From NCBI RefSeq assembly GCF_014857905.1, contig NZ_JACYXE010000003.1, positions 186,001 through 250,000 of the forward strand: a stretch of 64,000 nucleotides of DNA, written 5' to 3'. Under the pieces are notes generated by a model. It saw only the letters and a program-made list of their open reading frames with translations, did no database searches and was not told where the DNA came from. This document shows, piece after piece, positions 27,096-36,447 of the stretch. Within the stretch, counting starts at the first letter, position 1, and every line of letters starts with the position of its first letter. Origin of the DNA: Agilicoccus flavus (GTDB taxonomy: Bacteria; Actinomycetota; Actinomycetes; Actinomycetales; Dermatophilaceae). The translations under genes were made by a program, and so were the position numbers.

Positions 27096-29984
27096 ATGGA
27101 CGACGCGCGACCGGTGGGGGATCCGGCAGGGCAACAGCCGAGGCGGACCGGGCAGTCCGAGCAGCCCGACAGAGCCGGCCAGGGGGCGGCCGCCGCGGGC
27201 GATGCACCCGCCGCGTCGCCGGGAACGGGGGAGACGGCGCCCGCGGCCGGCGGCCGACCGGAACCGGCGCCCGGATCGGCGACGCCGCCCGGAACGCCGA
27301 CGGCCTCGGAGCCGGTCCGGGTCGATCCGACCCCGCCGGGCGAGTGGGAGGCCGACGTCGTCCTGCGCGACGGATCGCTGGCCCGCGTGCGTCCCATCAC
27401 CCCGGCCGACGCGCCCGCGGTCCACCGCTTCCACGACGCGCAGTCGGCGGAGTCGGTCTACCTGCGCTTCTTCGCCCCGATCAAGCACCTCTCCGAACGC
27501 GACGTGCACCGCTTCACCCACGTCGACCACGACCAGCGGGTCGCGCTCGTCGCCGTCGTCGGCGACGACATCATCGGGATCGCCCGCTACGACCGCCTCG
27601 ACGACCCGACCGTCGCCGAGGTCGCCTTCAACATCTCCGACCACTTCCACGGCCGCGGGGTGGGATCGGTGCTGCTCGAGCACCTCGCCGCCATCGGCAA
27701 CGAGGGCGGCGTACGCCGGTTCGTCGCCGACGTGCTCCCGCAGAACCGCAAGATGATGAAGGTCTTCACCGACGCGGGCTACCAGGTCGAGCACCACTTC
27801 GACGACGGCGTCATCTCGGTCTCGTTCACGATCGAGCCCACCGCGGAGTCGCAGGCCGTTCAGCTCGCGCGCGAGCACCGCGCCGAGGCCCGCAGCATCG
27901 GCGCACTGCTCAGCCCCTCGGTCATCGCCGTGGTCGGCGTGAGCCGCCGCCCGGAGGCCATCGGCTCGGTCGTCCTCGACGCGATCCTCGACGGCGGGTT
28001 CACCGGCACCGTCCACGTCGTCAACTCCGAGGCGAGGACCTTCCGCGGGCTGAAGGCGGTCCCGCGGGTGAGCGACATCCCCGAGACGGTCGACCTCGCC
28101 GTCGTCGCCGTGCCCGCCGAGGCCGTCCTCGACGTCGTCGACGACTGCGGCGCGGCCGGCGTCAAGACCCTCGTCGTCGTCTCCTCCGGGTTCGCCGAGA
28201 CCGGCCCGGAGGGGGAGGAGCGCCAGGCCGGGCTGCTGCGCCGGGCCCGCGCCCACGGGATGCGCGTCGTGGGCCCCAACTCGATCGGGTTGGTCAACAC
28301 CCGACCCGACGTGCGCCTCGACGCGACGACGGTGCGGATCGCGCCGCAGCCGGGGACGGTGGGCCTGTACGCGCAGAGCGGGGGCATCGGCGTCGGTCTG
28401 CTCGATCAGGCCTCGCGGCGGTCGATGGGCGTCAGCGTGTTCGCCGCCGGCGGCAACCGCATCGACGTCTCCGGCAACGACCTCATGCAGTTCTGGATCG
28501 ACGACGAGCACACCGAGGTCGTCGGGATGTTCCTCGAGTCCGTCGGCAACGCGCGCAAGTTCAGCCGCATCGCGCGCCAGCTCTCGCTGCGCAAGCCGGT
28601 CGTGTGCGTCACCTCCGGCTCGGGCCGGCGCGTCCCGCCGGGGCACCGCGCCCGGGCCACCCGGGTCGGGTCCGCCGCCTTCGACGCGATGCTCGAGCAG
28701 GCGGGGGTCATCCCCGCCGCGTCGATCCACCGGCTCCTCGACGTCTGCGAGTTCATGAGTCACCAGCCCCTGCCCGCCGGGTCGCGCCTCGCGGTCGTCG
28801 GCAACTCGCCGGGGCTGGCGGCGATCATCGCCGACTCGGCGGCCCAGGCCGGGCTGCGCGTGACCCACGGGCCCGTCGACCTGCCCACGGACGTCCGGGC
28901 CCGCGACGTCGTCGTCGCCGTCGAGAAGGCCCTCGCCGACCCCGAGGTGGACACGGTCGCCGCGTGCTTCGTCGCGCCCCTCGCCTCCGGCGAGGAGGAG
29001 GTCGCGGCGGCGTTGTCGCACGCGTCCTGGGGCTACGACAAGCCGTGCATCAGCGCCTTCATCGGCACCCGCGACGTCAACCCGGTCATGCGCCGGACGG
29101 GTCGGCTCGTGCCCGGTTCCCAGGCGGGGCGCCGCGTCGTGCCCGTCCACGACTCGCCCAACTCGCTCGTCGAGGTCGTCGCCGCGGCGGCGACGTACGC
29201 GGCGTGGCGGGACGCCGACCACGGCGAACGCATCCGACCCACGGGGATCGACCGGGCCGCCGCGCAGGCCCTCGTGGCCCGGGTCCTCGCCGAGGCCCCC
29301 GACGGACGCGAGCTCACCGACGACGAGGCGAGCGACCTCCTGCGCTGCTACGGGGTGCACGTCTGGCCCCGCGTCGCGGTGGCTGACGCCGACGCCGCGG
29401 TCGCCGCGGCGGAGGAGCTCGGGTTTCCCGTGGTCCTCACCTCGGCCATCCCGAGCGTGCAGTCGCGTCCCGGGGCGGGCGGCCTGCGCGCCGACCTCTA
29501 CTCGGGCGCCGCGGTGCGGGAGGCGTTCGCGTCGCTGAGCACCCACCTCGCGGCGTTCGGGGACCCCCGCATCCGGGTCCAGAAGATGCCGCCCCACGGG
29601 GTCGGCACGGTGCTGCGGACGACCGAGGACCCCCTGTTCGGACCCGTCGTCAGCTTCGGGCTGTCCGGGGCGCCGTCGGAGCTCCTCGGCGACGTGGCGC
29701 ACCGGATCCCCCCGCTCACCGACGTCGACGTGCACTCCCTGGTCACCTCCATCGCGGCGGCCCCGCTGCTGCTCGGCCGCGACGGGGAGCCCCCGGTCGA
29801 CCTGCCCGCTCTGCAGGACGTCGTCACCCGCGCCTCCGTGCTCGCCGACGAGATCCCCGACGTGCGCTCGATGGTCCTCGCGCGGCTCAACCTCCACCCC
29901 GGCGGCGCCGACGTCCTCGGCGCCAGGGTCGAGGTGGCCCCCGCGGACGCCCGCACCGACGCCGGACGGCGGGCCCTGTCGTGA
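27096..29984 (+). CDS. GNAT acetyltransferase fused to an ADP-forming acyl-CoA synthetase-like region (Pat-type)
   Basis: A 962-residue multidomain protein. Residues 1-85 are a Pro/Gly/Ala-rich disordered tail. A GNAT domain (about 90-247) has the acetyl-CoA loop HGRGVGS (185-191) and a candidate catalytic E175. A CoA-binding Rossmann domain (about 270-400, opening VIAVVGVSRRPEAIGSVVL), a succinyl-CoA-synthetase-like domain (QSGGIGVGLLDQA onward) and a C-terminal ATP-grasp-like domain (about 740-960) follow. This architecture belongs to protein lysine acetyltransferases of the Pat/PatZ group, which acetylate and inactivate acyl-CoA synthetases; direct acyl-CoA ligase activity cannot be excluded. 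The start ATG lacks an obvious ribosome site. Confidence 0.87.
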   Translation: MDDARPVGDPAGQQPRRTGQSEQPDRAGQGAAAAGDAPAASPGTGETAPAAGGRPEPAPGSATPPGTPTASEPVRVDPTPPGEWEADVVLRDGSLARVRPITPADAPAVHRFHDAQSAESVYLRFFAPIKHLSERDVHRFTHVDHDQRVALVAVVGDDIIGIARYDRLDDPTVAEVAFNISDHFHGRGVGSVLLEHLAAIGNEGGVRRFVADVLPQNRKMMKVFTDAGYQVEHHFDDGVISVSFTIEPTAESQAVQLAREHRAEARSIGALLSPSVIAVVGVSRRPEAIGSVVLDAILDGGFTGTVHVVNSEARTFRGLKAVPRVSDIPETVDLAVVAVPAEAVLDVVDDCGAAGVKTLVVVSSGFAETGPEGEERQAGLLRRARAHGMRVVGPNSIGLVNTRPDVRLDATTVRIAPQPGTVGLYAQSGGIGVGLLDQASRRSMGVSVFAAGGNRIDVSGNDLMQFWIDDEHTEVVGMFLESVGNARKFSRIARQLSLRKPVVCVTSGSGRRVPPGHRARATRVGSAAFDAMLEQAGVIPAASIHRLLDVCEFMSHQPLPAGSRLAVVGNSPGLAAIIADSAAQAGLRVTHGPVDLPTDVRARDVVVAVEKALADPEVDTVAACFVAPLASGEEEVAAALSHASWGYDKPCISAFIGTRDVNPVMRRTGRLVPGSQAGRRVVPVHDSPNSLVEVVAAAATYAAWRDADHGERIRPTGIDRAAAQALVARVLAEAPDGRELTDDEASDLLRCYGVHVWPRVAVADADAAVAAAEELGFPVVLTSAIPSVQSRPGAGGLRADLYSGAAVREAFASLSTHLAAFGDPRIRVQKMPPHGVGTVLRTTEDPLFGPVVSFGLSGAPSELLGDVAHRIPPLTDVDVHSLVTSIAAAPLLLGRDGEPPVDLPALQDVVTRASVLADEIPDVRSMVLARLNLHPGGADVLGARVEVAPADARTDAGRRALS

Positions 29985-30054
29985 CGCGCCCCGCGCCGCG
30001 CCCCCGCGGCCCGGCGGCCCCGGTCGGGGATGATGGAGCCATGAGGACCCCCGC

Positions 30055-30636
30055 ATGAGCCCCTTCCGCTCCGGTGAGCGCGCGTCGCTGCCGGCGTCGC
30101 TCACCCGCGACATCGAGCGCGCCGGGTACTACCCCGCGCTCGTCCGGGACGTCGTCGCCACGGCCCTCGCGGGCGACGACATCACGGCGCACCTCGTGCA
30201 CCAGGAGACGACGTTCGACCACGACACGGTGCGGCGTCACGCCACCGTCCTCGCCCTCACGCAGGCGCGGCTCGTGGTCGTGCACGCCGACGACGACGAC
30301 GGCGGGGTGGGCTCGGCGACGGCCACCTCCGAGAGCGTCCCGCTCAGCGGCGTGCGGGGGGTCATGCTCACCCACGTGGTGGCCGAGCCGTCGAGCTACG
30401 AGCCGGGGCGGCTCGGGCACGAGCTCACCGTGACGATCGGATGGGGCTCGGTGAGCCGCATCGACCTGCTCCCCGCGACGTGCGGCGATCCGCAGTGCGA
30501 CGCCGACCACGGCTACGAGGGGACGCTCACGGCCGACGACATCAGCGTGCGCGTCAGCGCGGTGGCCGACGGCGAGGACGCCCTCGCCCGGGCCACCGCC
30601 TTCGCGCACGCCCTCCAGGCCGCCATCGCCCGGTGA
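30055..30636 (+). CDS. DUF5998 family protein
   Basis: Soluble 193-residue protein of the actinobacterial DUF5998 family. The N-terminus SLTRDIERAGYYPALVRDVVATALAG and the central CGDPQCDADHGYEGTLTADD are the most recognisable parts; two Cys and a His there could bind metal. Function is unknown. The gene is preceded by AGGA and overlaps the downstream phosphodiesterase by four bases (GTGA), a pairing that I recall as conserved in actinobacteria. A role linked to that enzyme is therefore likely but untested. Confidence 0.8.
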   Translation: MSPFRSGERASLPASLTRDIERAGYYPALVRDVVATALAGDDITAHLVHQETTFDHDTVRRHATVLALTQARLVVVHADDDDGGVGSATATSESVPLSGVRGVMLTHVVAEPSSYEPGRLGHELTVTIGWGSVSRIDLLPATCGDPQCDADHGYEGTLTADDISVRVSAVADGEDALARATAFAHALQAAIAR

Positions 30637-31781
30637 CCTCCGCGCCGCAGGGCCCGTCCTACGACCGCGGGGGCCTGGCCGCCGTCCTGCCGTCGGTGGC
30701 GGCCGCCCTCGGGGTCGCTCCGGCCGAGCTCGGGCGGGACGCCGACGGGCTCCTGCCCCTGGCGCCGTCCCGCAGCGCGGTCGTCGTCCTCGTCGACGGA
30801 CTCGGCGACGAGCTGCTGCGCCGCCGCGGCGGCCACGCCCCGTTCCTGCGCTCCCTGCTGGCCGACGGGCGGCGTCTGACCGCGGGGTTCCCGACGACGA
30901 CCGCCACGAGCATGGCGACGTTCGGGACGGGGCGTCCGCCGGGCGCCCACGGGCTGGTGGGGTACGAGGTGCTCATCCCCGGCGCCGACCGGGTCTTCAA
31001 CGAGCTGAGCTGGAAGGACGGGCCCGAACCGCACGTCTGGCAGCCGCACCGGACGATCTTCGAGTCCGCGGCCGCCGCGGGGATCCACGTGACCCGCGTC
31101 GGGCCGCGGTTCTTCGACGGCTCCGGCCTGACCGAGTCCGCGCTGCGCGGCGGGGCGTTCCTCGCCGGATCGACCCTCGCGGACCGCGTCGACGCGACGC
31201 TGTCGGTCCTGCGCCGTCCGGGCGGCCACCTCGTCTACCTGTACTGGGGCGACGTCGACAAGATCGGGCACGAGCACGGGTGCGCCTCGTGGCAGTGGGG
31301 GAACGAGCTCGAGGCGGTCGACGCCGAGCTGCACCGCCTCGCCCGGTCCCTGCCCGGCGGCACGGCCCTGCACGTCACGGCCGACCACGGCATGATCGAC
31401 GCCCCCTCCGAGACGCGCCTGGACGTGGCCCACGAACCGGTCCTCGCCGCGGGGGTGCGGCACGTGGGTGGGGAGCCGCGCTCACCGCAGCTCTACTGCG
31501 AGGAGGGCGCCGCCGACGACGTCCGCGCCGCCTGGGCGCAGACGCTCGGCGCCGACGCGTTCGTCTCCACGCGCGAGGAGGTCGCCGACCTCGGCTGGTT
31601 CGGCGGTCTCGAGGACCGGGTGCGGCCCCGCATCGGCGACGTCGTCGTCGCGATGCGCGGCGCCCGCGCCGTCGTCGACTCCCGCGTCCACCGCCCCCAG
31701 GTGCTGCGGCTGCTCGGCGTCCACGGGTCACTCAGCCTCGACGAGGTGTCGGTGCCGCTGCTGAGCGTGCCCGCGCGCTGA
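30633..31781 (+). CDS. Alkaline phosphatase-superfamily phosphodiesterase/nucleotide pyrophosphatase
   Basis: Metal-dependent hydrolase of the type I phosphodiesterase/nucleotide pyrophosphatase family, 382 residues. VVVLVDGLGDE gives the first metal ligand D55, GFPTTTATSMATFGTG holds the nucleophilic threonine (about T88-T91), YWGDVDKIGHEHG supplies the second Asp/His set, and TADHGMID the third. No signal peptide is seen, so it is probably cytoplasmic. It starts inside the stop of the DUF5998 gene, so the two are translationally coupled. The natural substrate, a phosphodiester or nucleotide, is unknown. Confidence 0.85.
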   Translation: MTSAPQGPSYDRGGLAAVLPSVAAALGVAPAELGRDADGLLPLAPSRSAVVVLVDGLGDELLRRRGGHAPFLRSLLADGRRLTAGFPTTTATSMATFGTGRPPGAHGLVGYEVLIPGADRVFNELSWKDGPEPHVWQPHRTIFESAAAAGIHVTRVGPRFFDGSGLTESALRGGAFLAGSTLADRVDATLSVLRRPGGHLVYLYWGDVDKIGHEHGCASWQWGNELEAVDAELHRLARSLPGGTALHVTADHGMIDAPSETRLDVAHEPVLAAGVRHVGGEPRSPQLYCEEGAADDVRAAWAQTLGADAFVSTREEVADLGWFGGLEDRVRPRIGDVVVAMRGARAVVDSRVHRPQVLRLLGVHGSLSLDEVSVPLLSVPAR

Positions 31782-31808
31782 GGTCTGCACCTGCCGCGCG
31801 CGGCCGAC

Positions 31809-33899
31809 TCACTCGTCGGGGTGCTTGGCGCCGAACATGATGTCGTCCCACGACGGCACGCTCGCCCGGCTCTTGCGTCGGGAGGACGGACGCGGCGCCG
31901 GCCGCGGGGCGGAGGTGGCGTCGGTCGGGTCCGCGGCGGCCTCGGGGTCCGACGTCGTGGACGGGGCGGGGGCGGCAGGGGCGGCCGTGCCGTGGGCGGC
32001 CGGTCGGGTGTTCGGGGCCGACGTCGTCGCCGGAGAGGTCGGAGTGGCCGTCGCCGTGGGCTCGTCGGCCTGCCCGGGGGTGGCCGACGACGGCGACTGC
32101 GGCGTCGACGGCGTGTTCGGCGCCGAGGGCGTGTTCGGCGTCGGCGCCGCGGGGGTCGCGGCGGGCCGGGCGGAGCCCGTCGCGGCGGGTGAGCCCGACC
32201 GGGAGCGTGAGCGGGTCGTCCCGCCCGGGGCGGCCTTCTTCGCCGTGCGCCTGCGGGTGCGTGGGCCCGGCGCCGGTGTCGGTGCCGCGGGCGGCGTCGT
32301 GGTCGGAGCGGCGACCGTCGGGTCGTGGTCCACGACCTCGGGGTCGGGTGTGCCCGCCGCCTGCGAGCGGGTCCCCGTGACGGGGGCGGGACGGTCGACC
32401 GCCGCATCGTCACCGGCGTCGAGCGGCTCGGCGTCGGCGACCTCCGTGTCGTCGGTGACGTCGGTGTCGTCCATGACGTCTGTGTCGTCGGTGACGTGGG
32501 ACTCCTGCCCGAGGGGCAGCTCCGGCTCGTGCACGTTCGCGGAGGCGACGGAGCGTTCGCGGACGGGTGCCGCGTCGGCGGCGACCCGCGGCCCCGGCTC
32601 CGATCCGGGCTCAGGGCGGGCGCCCGACGATCCGGGCCCGGACGCGGCGTCGGACACGGCATCGGATCCCGAGGGAACGGGGTCGAGATGGGTCTGCGGC
32701 GCGGTCACCCGGCGCGCCGACACGTGCTCGACGTGCGGGTCGATCTCGACGTGCGGCTCGTGCTCGACGTCCTCACGCTCGACGTCCTCGCGCTCGACCG
32801 CCCCCGGGCGGACCTCGCCACGACCGGCCTGCGCGGCCGGCTCGGGGTGCGCGTCGGGCCCGTCGGGGAGCGGGGCGTCGTGCGCCGCGGGCGGGGGGCC
32901 GTCGCGGCCGGGGTCGTAGCCGAAGGGCTCGAGGGGGACGGTGTCCGAGTCCGGCTCGACCCCCACGGTCGGCACGTGCGCGGGGGACCGGACCGTCGTC
33001 GGCGCGGCACCCGGTTCGAGGGCCGGGTCGACCAGGGGGCGGGGGTCCGCCGATCCCGGCAGGTCGAGCGACGGCGTCGCGCCCCGCCCGGTCCCGCCGG
33101 TGGCGAGACGGCGTGCGCCGCGTCGCCGCGAGAGAGCGGCGCTGCGCTCGCGCAGGTCGGTCATGAGGTCGCGGTCCTCGCCCCGCGGGCCCCGCGCCGG
33201 CTCGACCTCGGCGGCCCGAGGGCGATCGTCGTCCCCGCCGCGCGTCGCCGGGCCCTGCGGCCGGAGCGGACCGCGCGGGCCGGTGGCCGGGGCGATGACG
33301 TGGTCGGTCGCCGGACGGGCGGGCGGGGAGTCGTCTCCGCTGAGCCACCTCGCCTCGTCGTCGACGGGATCGGCCGTCATCGCGCTGCGGCTGAACGCCC
33401 ACGAGGCGACCCGCGAACGCCCGCCCGCGGCGAAGCGCAACTCGACGGTCCACCGACCGTCCTCGCTGCGCCACGAGTCCCACTCGGCGCTGTCGGGGTC
33501 GACGCCGCGGGCCTCGAGGCGGTCGGCCACGCGGTCGCGCAGGGTGGTCACCGGCCCGCCGGAGGTACGCCCCCGCACGTGGGAGTCGCCGGCGATCGTC
33601 GCGACGTGGGCCCGTTCGGCGAGGATCGGGCCCTCGTAGCGGTGGACCTTCTCGATGGGCCAGCCGGCCCGCTCGGCGGTCTCCTGGGCGCTCGCGCCCG
33701 CGCGGATCATGGCCTGCACGTCCCGCGGCCGCAGGGGCTCGTCGGGAGCCGAACCGGTGGAGCGCACGCCGTGGTCGCGACGCAGCGCCGCCCGCAGCGC
33801 GTCGTCGAGGGGGAGCCGATACTCCGTGTCGCTCCCGTCCGCGCGGAGGAGGAGGTGTCGACCGTCCTCCTGGACGCCGATCAGGTGCAGGTCGGGCAT
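31809..33899 (-). CDS. sepH: Septation protein SepH (DUF3071)
   Basis: Actinobacterial cell-division protein that promotes FtsZ assembly, 696 residues. The conserved N-terminal DUF3071 domain (about 1-175) includes a helix-turn-helix-like segment, RPRDVQAMIRAGASAQETAE. A very long disordered region rich in Pro, Ala, Asp and Thr follows, with short acidic repeats (EREDVEREDVEHE, and DDTDV repeated three to four times around residues 470-490). The protein ends with the short conserved motif SWDDIMFGAK. It is longer than the SepH proteins I know because of this linker. The ATG at 33899 begins at the conserved MPDLHLIGVQEDG. It converges on the phosphodiesterase and diverges from hemH. Confidence 0.88.
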   Translation of the reverse strand: MPDLHLIGVQEDGRHLLLRADGSDTEYRLPLDDALRAALRRDHGVRSTGSAPDEPLRPRDVQAMIRAGASAQETAERAGWPIEKVHRYEGPILAERAHVATIAGDSHVRGRTSGGPVTTLRDRVADRLEARGVDPDSAEWDSWRSEDGRWTVELRFAAGGRSRVASWAFSRSAMTADPVDDEARWLSGDDSPPARPATDHVIAPATGPRGPLRPQGPATRGGDDDRPRAAEVEPARGPRGEDRDLMTDLRERSAALSRRRGARRLATGGTGRGATPSLDLPGSADPRPLVDPALEPGAAPTTVRSPAHVPTVGVEPDSDTVPLEPFGYDPGRDGPPPAAHDAPLPDGPDAHPEPAAQAGRGEVRPGAVEREDVEREDVEHEPHVEIDPHVEHVSARRVTAPQTHLDPVPSGSDAVSDAASGPGSSGARPEPGSEPGPRVAADAAPVRERSVASANVHEPELPLGQESHVTDDTDVMDDTDVTDDTEVADAEPLDAGDDAAVDRPAPVTGTRSQAAGTPDPEVVDHDPTVAAPTTTPPAAPTPAPGPRTRRRTAKKAAPGGTTRSRSRSGSPAATGSARPAATPAAPTPNTPSAPNTPSTPQSPSSATPGQADEPTATATPTSPATTSAPNTRPAAHGTAAPAAPAPSTTSDPEAAADPTDATSAPRPAPRPSSRRKSRASVPSWDDIMFGAKHPDE

Positions 33900-34338
33900 C
33901 GTGGGCTCCGTCGGTTCGTCGGTCTGGGCTGCCGCGGGGAGTCCGTCCTGGTTCCCCCGGCGGCGTCCTCGTCTGCGTACGCGGTCCGGGTGATCGGTCG
34001 TGTGCCACCTCTCGGCAGTGCCGACTCTGCCACCCCTGCGCGCGCCGCGCCGGTGGCGCGCCGTCGGAAGGCAGGGTATCGGACACCGCTCCGTCGCCGT
34101 CGCGACCGCTCCCGCCCCGTCCCGCCACCCCTGCTATCCCTGCCACCCGTCCCGCCACCCCTGCTATCCCTGCCACCCGTCCCGCCGCCGTCTGCCACCC
34201 TCCCGCCATCGGCCCCACCCTCCCCCCGGTGTTCACCGTGGCCACGCAGGTCGACAATGGTGGACGTCGGCGGGTCGTGCGGCACGACCCCGGCGTCGCC
34301 GGACGACGCCCACGCGCCGGCGCCAGGAAGAGGAGCCG
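33900..34338. other. Divergent region sepH / hemH
   Basis: 439 bases without a supported gene, expected to hold promoters for sepH (minus) and hemH (plus). It contains an exact 30-bp tandem duplication (see 34121-34180) in a C-rich tract and little else recognisable. Confidence 0.4.
34121..34180. repeat. Two exact 30-bp tandem copies
   Basis: Two identical, directly adjacent 30-bp units (34121-34150 and 34151-34180) start with CCCGCCACCCCTGCTATCCC; a partial third copy (CCCGCC) follows. The tract lies about 160 bases before hemH, between divergent genes. Confidence 0.9.
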
Positions 34339-35610
34339 ATGACCGCCCCCCAGGACCCCCTGCACCCCTACGACGCCGTGGTGCTCGTCTCGTTCGGCGG
34401 GCCCGAGGCGCCGCAGGACGTCATGCCGTTCCTCCGGCGTGTCACCGCCGGCAAGAACATCCCCGACGAGCGCCTCGCGGAGGTCGCCGAGCACTACGAC
34501 GCCCGCGGCGGGCGCAGCCCGATCAACGACGAGTGCCGTGCCCTGCTCGCCGGCCTACGCGCCCGGCTCGACGAGGAGGGCAGCGCGACGCCGTTGGCGT
34601 GGGGCAACCGCAACGGGCCGCCCGAGCTGGACGAGACCCTCGCGCAGCTCCGCGCCCGGGGTGCGCACCGCGTGCTCGCCCTGCTGACGAGCGCCTACTC
34701 CTCCTACTCCTCGTGCCGGCAGTACCGCGAGAACCTCGCCGATGCGCTCACCGCGGCGGTCGCGGCCGACGCCACGCAGGGCGTGGCGGCCGGGCAGGAC
34801 GCGTCCGGCCCGGCCGGCAGCGGCGCGCCGGCCGATCCGCTCGAGGTCGCCGCCGGGATGCGGATCGACAAGCTCGCGCCGTACGCCACCGACGCCGCCT
34901 TCGTGGACCCGAACGCCCGACTCGCGGCGGCGGCGTGGGAGCGGCTCACCCGGCGCACCCCCGGGCCCGCCCACCTCGTCTTCGTCACCCACTCGATCCC
35001 GCTCGCGATGAACGACGCGTCGGGCCCGGCCGGCACGTCGGGCGCCTACGTCGCGCAGCACGAGCACGTGGCCGCGCTGATCGCGCAGCGGGTGTCCGCC
35101 GAGGTCGGGACGGAGGTGCCGTGGACCCTCGCCTACTGCTCGAGGTCGGGCCCGCCGTCGCAGCCGTGGCTCGAGCCCGACGTCAACGACGAGATCCGGC
35201 GGCTCGCCGACGCGGGGGTGGCCGGCGTCGTCGTCGCGCCCATCGGCTTCGTCGCCGACCACATGGAGGTCGTGCACGACCTCGACGACGAGGCCGCGGG
35301 GACGGCGCAGGAGGCGGGGGTCGCGTTCGAGCGCGTGCCCACCGTCCGCGACGACCCCGAGTTCGTCGCCGGCCTCGTGCGGCTCATGCGCGAGCGGGCG
35401 GCGCTGGCGCGCGCGCAGGACGCGCCGGGCCGCCTCGGAGCAGGGGGCCCTGCCCAGTCCGCCGCGAACGCCGCGAGCGGGGACGGCGACGTCGACGTGC
35501 TCGCGCTGCCGCCGCGCTGCCTGCCGGGGTGCTGCGCCAACCTGCGCGGGGACCGGCCCGCCCTGTGCGGCAGCGAGCCCGTGGCGGCCCCGGCCGGGGT
35601 GACGGCGTGA
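34339..35610 (+). CDS. hemH: Ferrochelatase (coproporphyrin III type)
   Basis: Inserts ferrous iron into a porphyrin late in haem synthesis; in actinobacteria the substrate is coproporphyrin III (the enzyme is also called CpfC). The 423-residue protein has VLVSFGGPEAPQDVMPFLRRVT at the start, RNGPPELDETL, SAYSSYSSCRQYRENL, the catalytic histidine in VFVTHSIPLAMND, and APIGFVADHMEVVHDLD with the conserved Glu. The C-terminus carries four closely spaced cysteines in RCLPGCCANLRGDRPALCG, the likely ligands of the [2Fe-2S] cluster known in this lineage. AGAGGAG precedes the ATG. It overlaps the next gene by four bases. Confidence 0.92.
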   Translation: MTAPQDPLHPYDAVVLVSFGGPEAPQDVMPFLRRVTAGKNIPDERLAEVAEHYDARGGRSPINDECRALLAGLRARLDEEGSATPLAWGNRNGPPELDETLAQLRARGAHRVLALLTSAYSSYSSCRQYRENLADALTAAVAADATQGVAAGQDASGPAGSGAPADPLEVAAGMRIDKLAPYATDAAFVDPNARLAAAAWERLTRRTPGPAHLVFVTHSIPLAMNDASGPAGTSGAYVAQHEHVAALIAQRVSAEVGTEVPWTLAYCSRSGPPSQPWLEPDVNDEIRRLADAGVAGVVVAPIGFVADHMEVVHDLDDEAAGTAQEAGVAFERVPTVRDDPEFVAGLVRLMRERAALARAQDAPGRLGAGGPAQSAANAASGDGDVDVLALPPRCLPGCCANLRGDRPALCGSEPVAAPAGVTA

Positions 35611-36443
35611 GCGCCGCGTCGGCGGGCGACCTCGCCGCCCTCGAGGCGCTCGCCGCCGACCTGGCGCGCAGTGCCGGACGACTCGTCGTCGACGAGCGCC
35701 CGGAGCGGCTCGCCACGTCGACGAAGTCGAGCGACTCCGACGTCGTCACCGAGATGGACGCCCGGGCGGAGGCCTACCTCGTGGCGCGGCTCGCGGCGGA
35801 GCGCCCCGGGGACGGTGTCCTCGGCGAGGAGCGGGGCACGACGAGCGGCGACGGTCCGATCACGTGGGTCCTCGACCCCATCGACGGCACGGTCAACTAC
35901 CTCTACGGCTCGCCCGAGTTCGCCGTGTCGGTGGCGGCGGTCGTCGGCGACCCGTCGCGGGACGGCGCCTGGGAGCCCGTCGCCGGCGCCGTCGCACAGC
36001 CCTCGACCGGCGTCGTCTTCCACGCGAGCCGGGGCGGGGGAGCGTGGCGCGAGGGCCCCGACGGGCGACGCGCGCTGCACGTGGGCCGGACCGACCGCCT
36101 CGACCTCACCCTGCTCGGGACGGGCTTCGGCTATCAGGCGCAGCGACGACGCGAGCAGGCGCAGGTGCTGCTCGAGCTCCTGCCGGTCGTGCGCGACATC
36201 CGCCGGGGCGGCAGCGCCGCGCTCGACCTGTGCGCCGTCGCCGACGGGCGGCTCGACGCCTACTACGAGCGGGGCGTGAACGCCTGGGACATCGCCGCGG
36301 GCTGGCTCGTCGTCACCGAGGCCGGGGGGCGCCTGGCCGGGGTGGGTTCGCACCGGCCCAACGCCGACGGCGTCATCGCCGCCGGGCCGGCCGTGTTCAA
36401 CGACCTCGTGGCCCTCGTGGACCGGGCCGTGGGCCGCCCCTGA
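35607..36443 (+). CDS. Inositol monophosphatase-family phosphatase
   Basis: Mg-dependent, Li-sensitive-type sugar phosphatase fold, 278 residues. The three metal-site motifs are intact: GEERG (E74, E75), DPIDGTVNY (D90, D93) and NAWDIAAG. D51 in VVTEMD is the upstream conserved Asp. The enzyme may dephosphorylate inositol 1-phosphate, but members of this family also act on other sugar phosphates, so SuhB-type naming is not certain. Its GTG overlaps the ferrochelatase stop by four bases; this hemH-IMPase pairing is conserved in actinobacteria. Confidence 0.88.
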   Translation: MSAASAGDLAALEALAADLARSAGRLVVDERPERLATSTKSSDSDVVTEMDARAEAYLVARLAAERPGDGVLGEERGTTSGDGPITWVLDPIDGTVNYLYGSPEFAVSVAAVVGDPSRDGAWEPVAGAVAQPSTGVVFHASRGGGAWREGPDGRRALHVGRTDRLDLTLLGTGFGYQAQRRREQAQVLLELLPVVRDIRRGGSAALDLCAVADGRLDAYYERGVNAWDIAAGWLVVTEAGGRLAGVGSHRPNADGVIAAGPAVFNDLVALVDRAVGRP

Positions 36444-36447
36444 GTCC

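Noticed and set aside
30042-30059. Five-codon frame ahead of the DUF5998 gene
   Set aside because: ATG to TGA overlap could be a leader peptide, but it has no ribosome site of its own and is too short to support.
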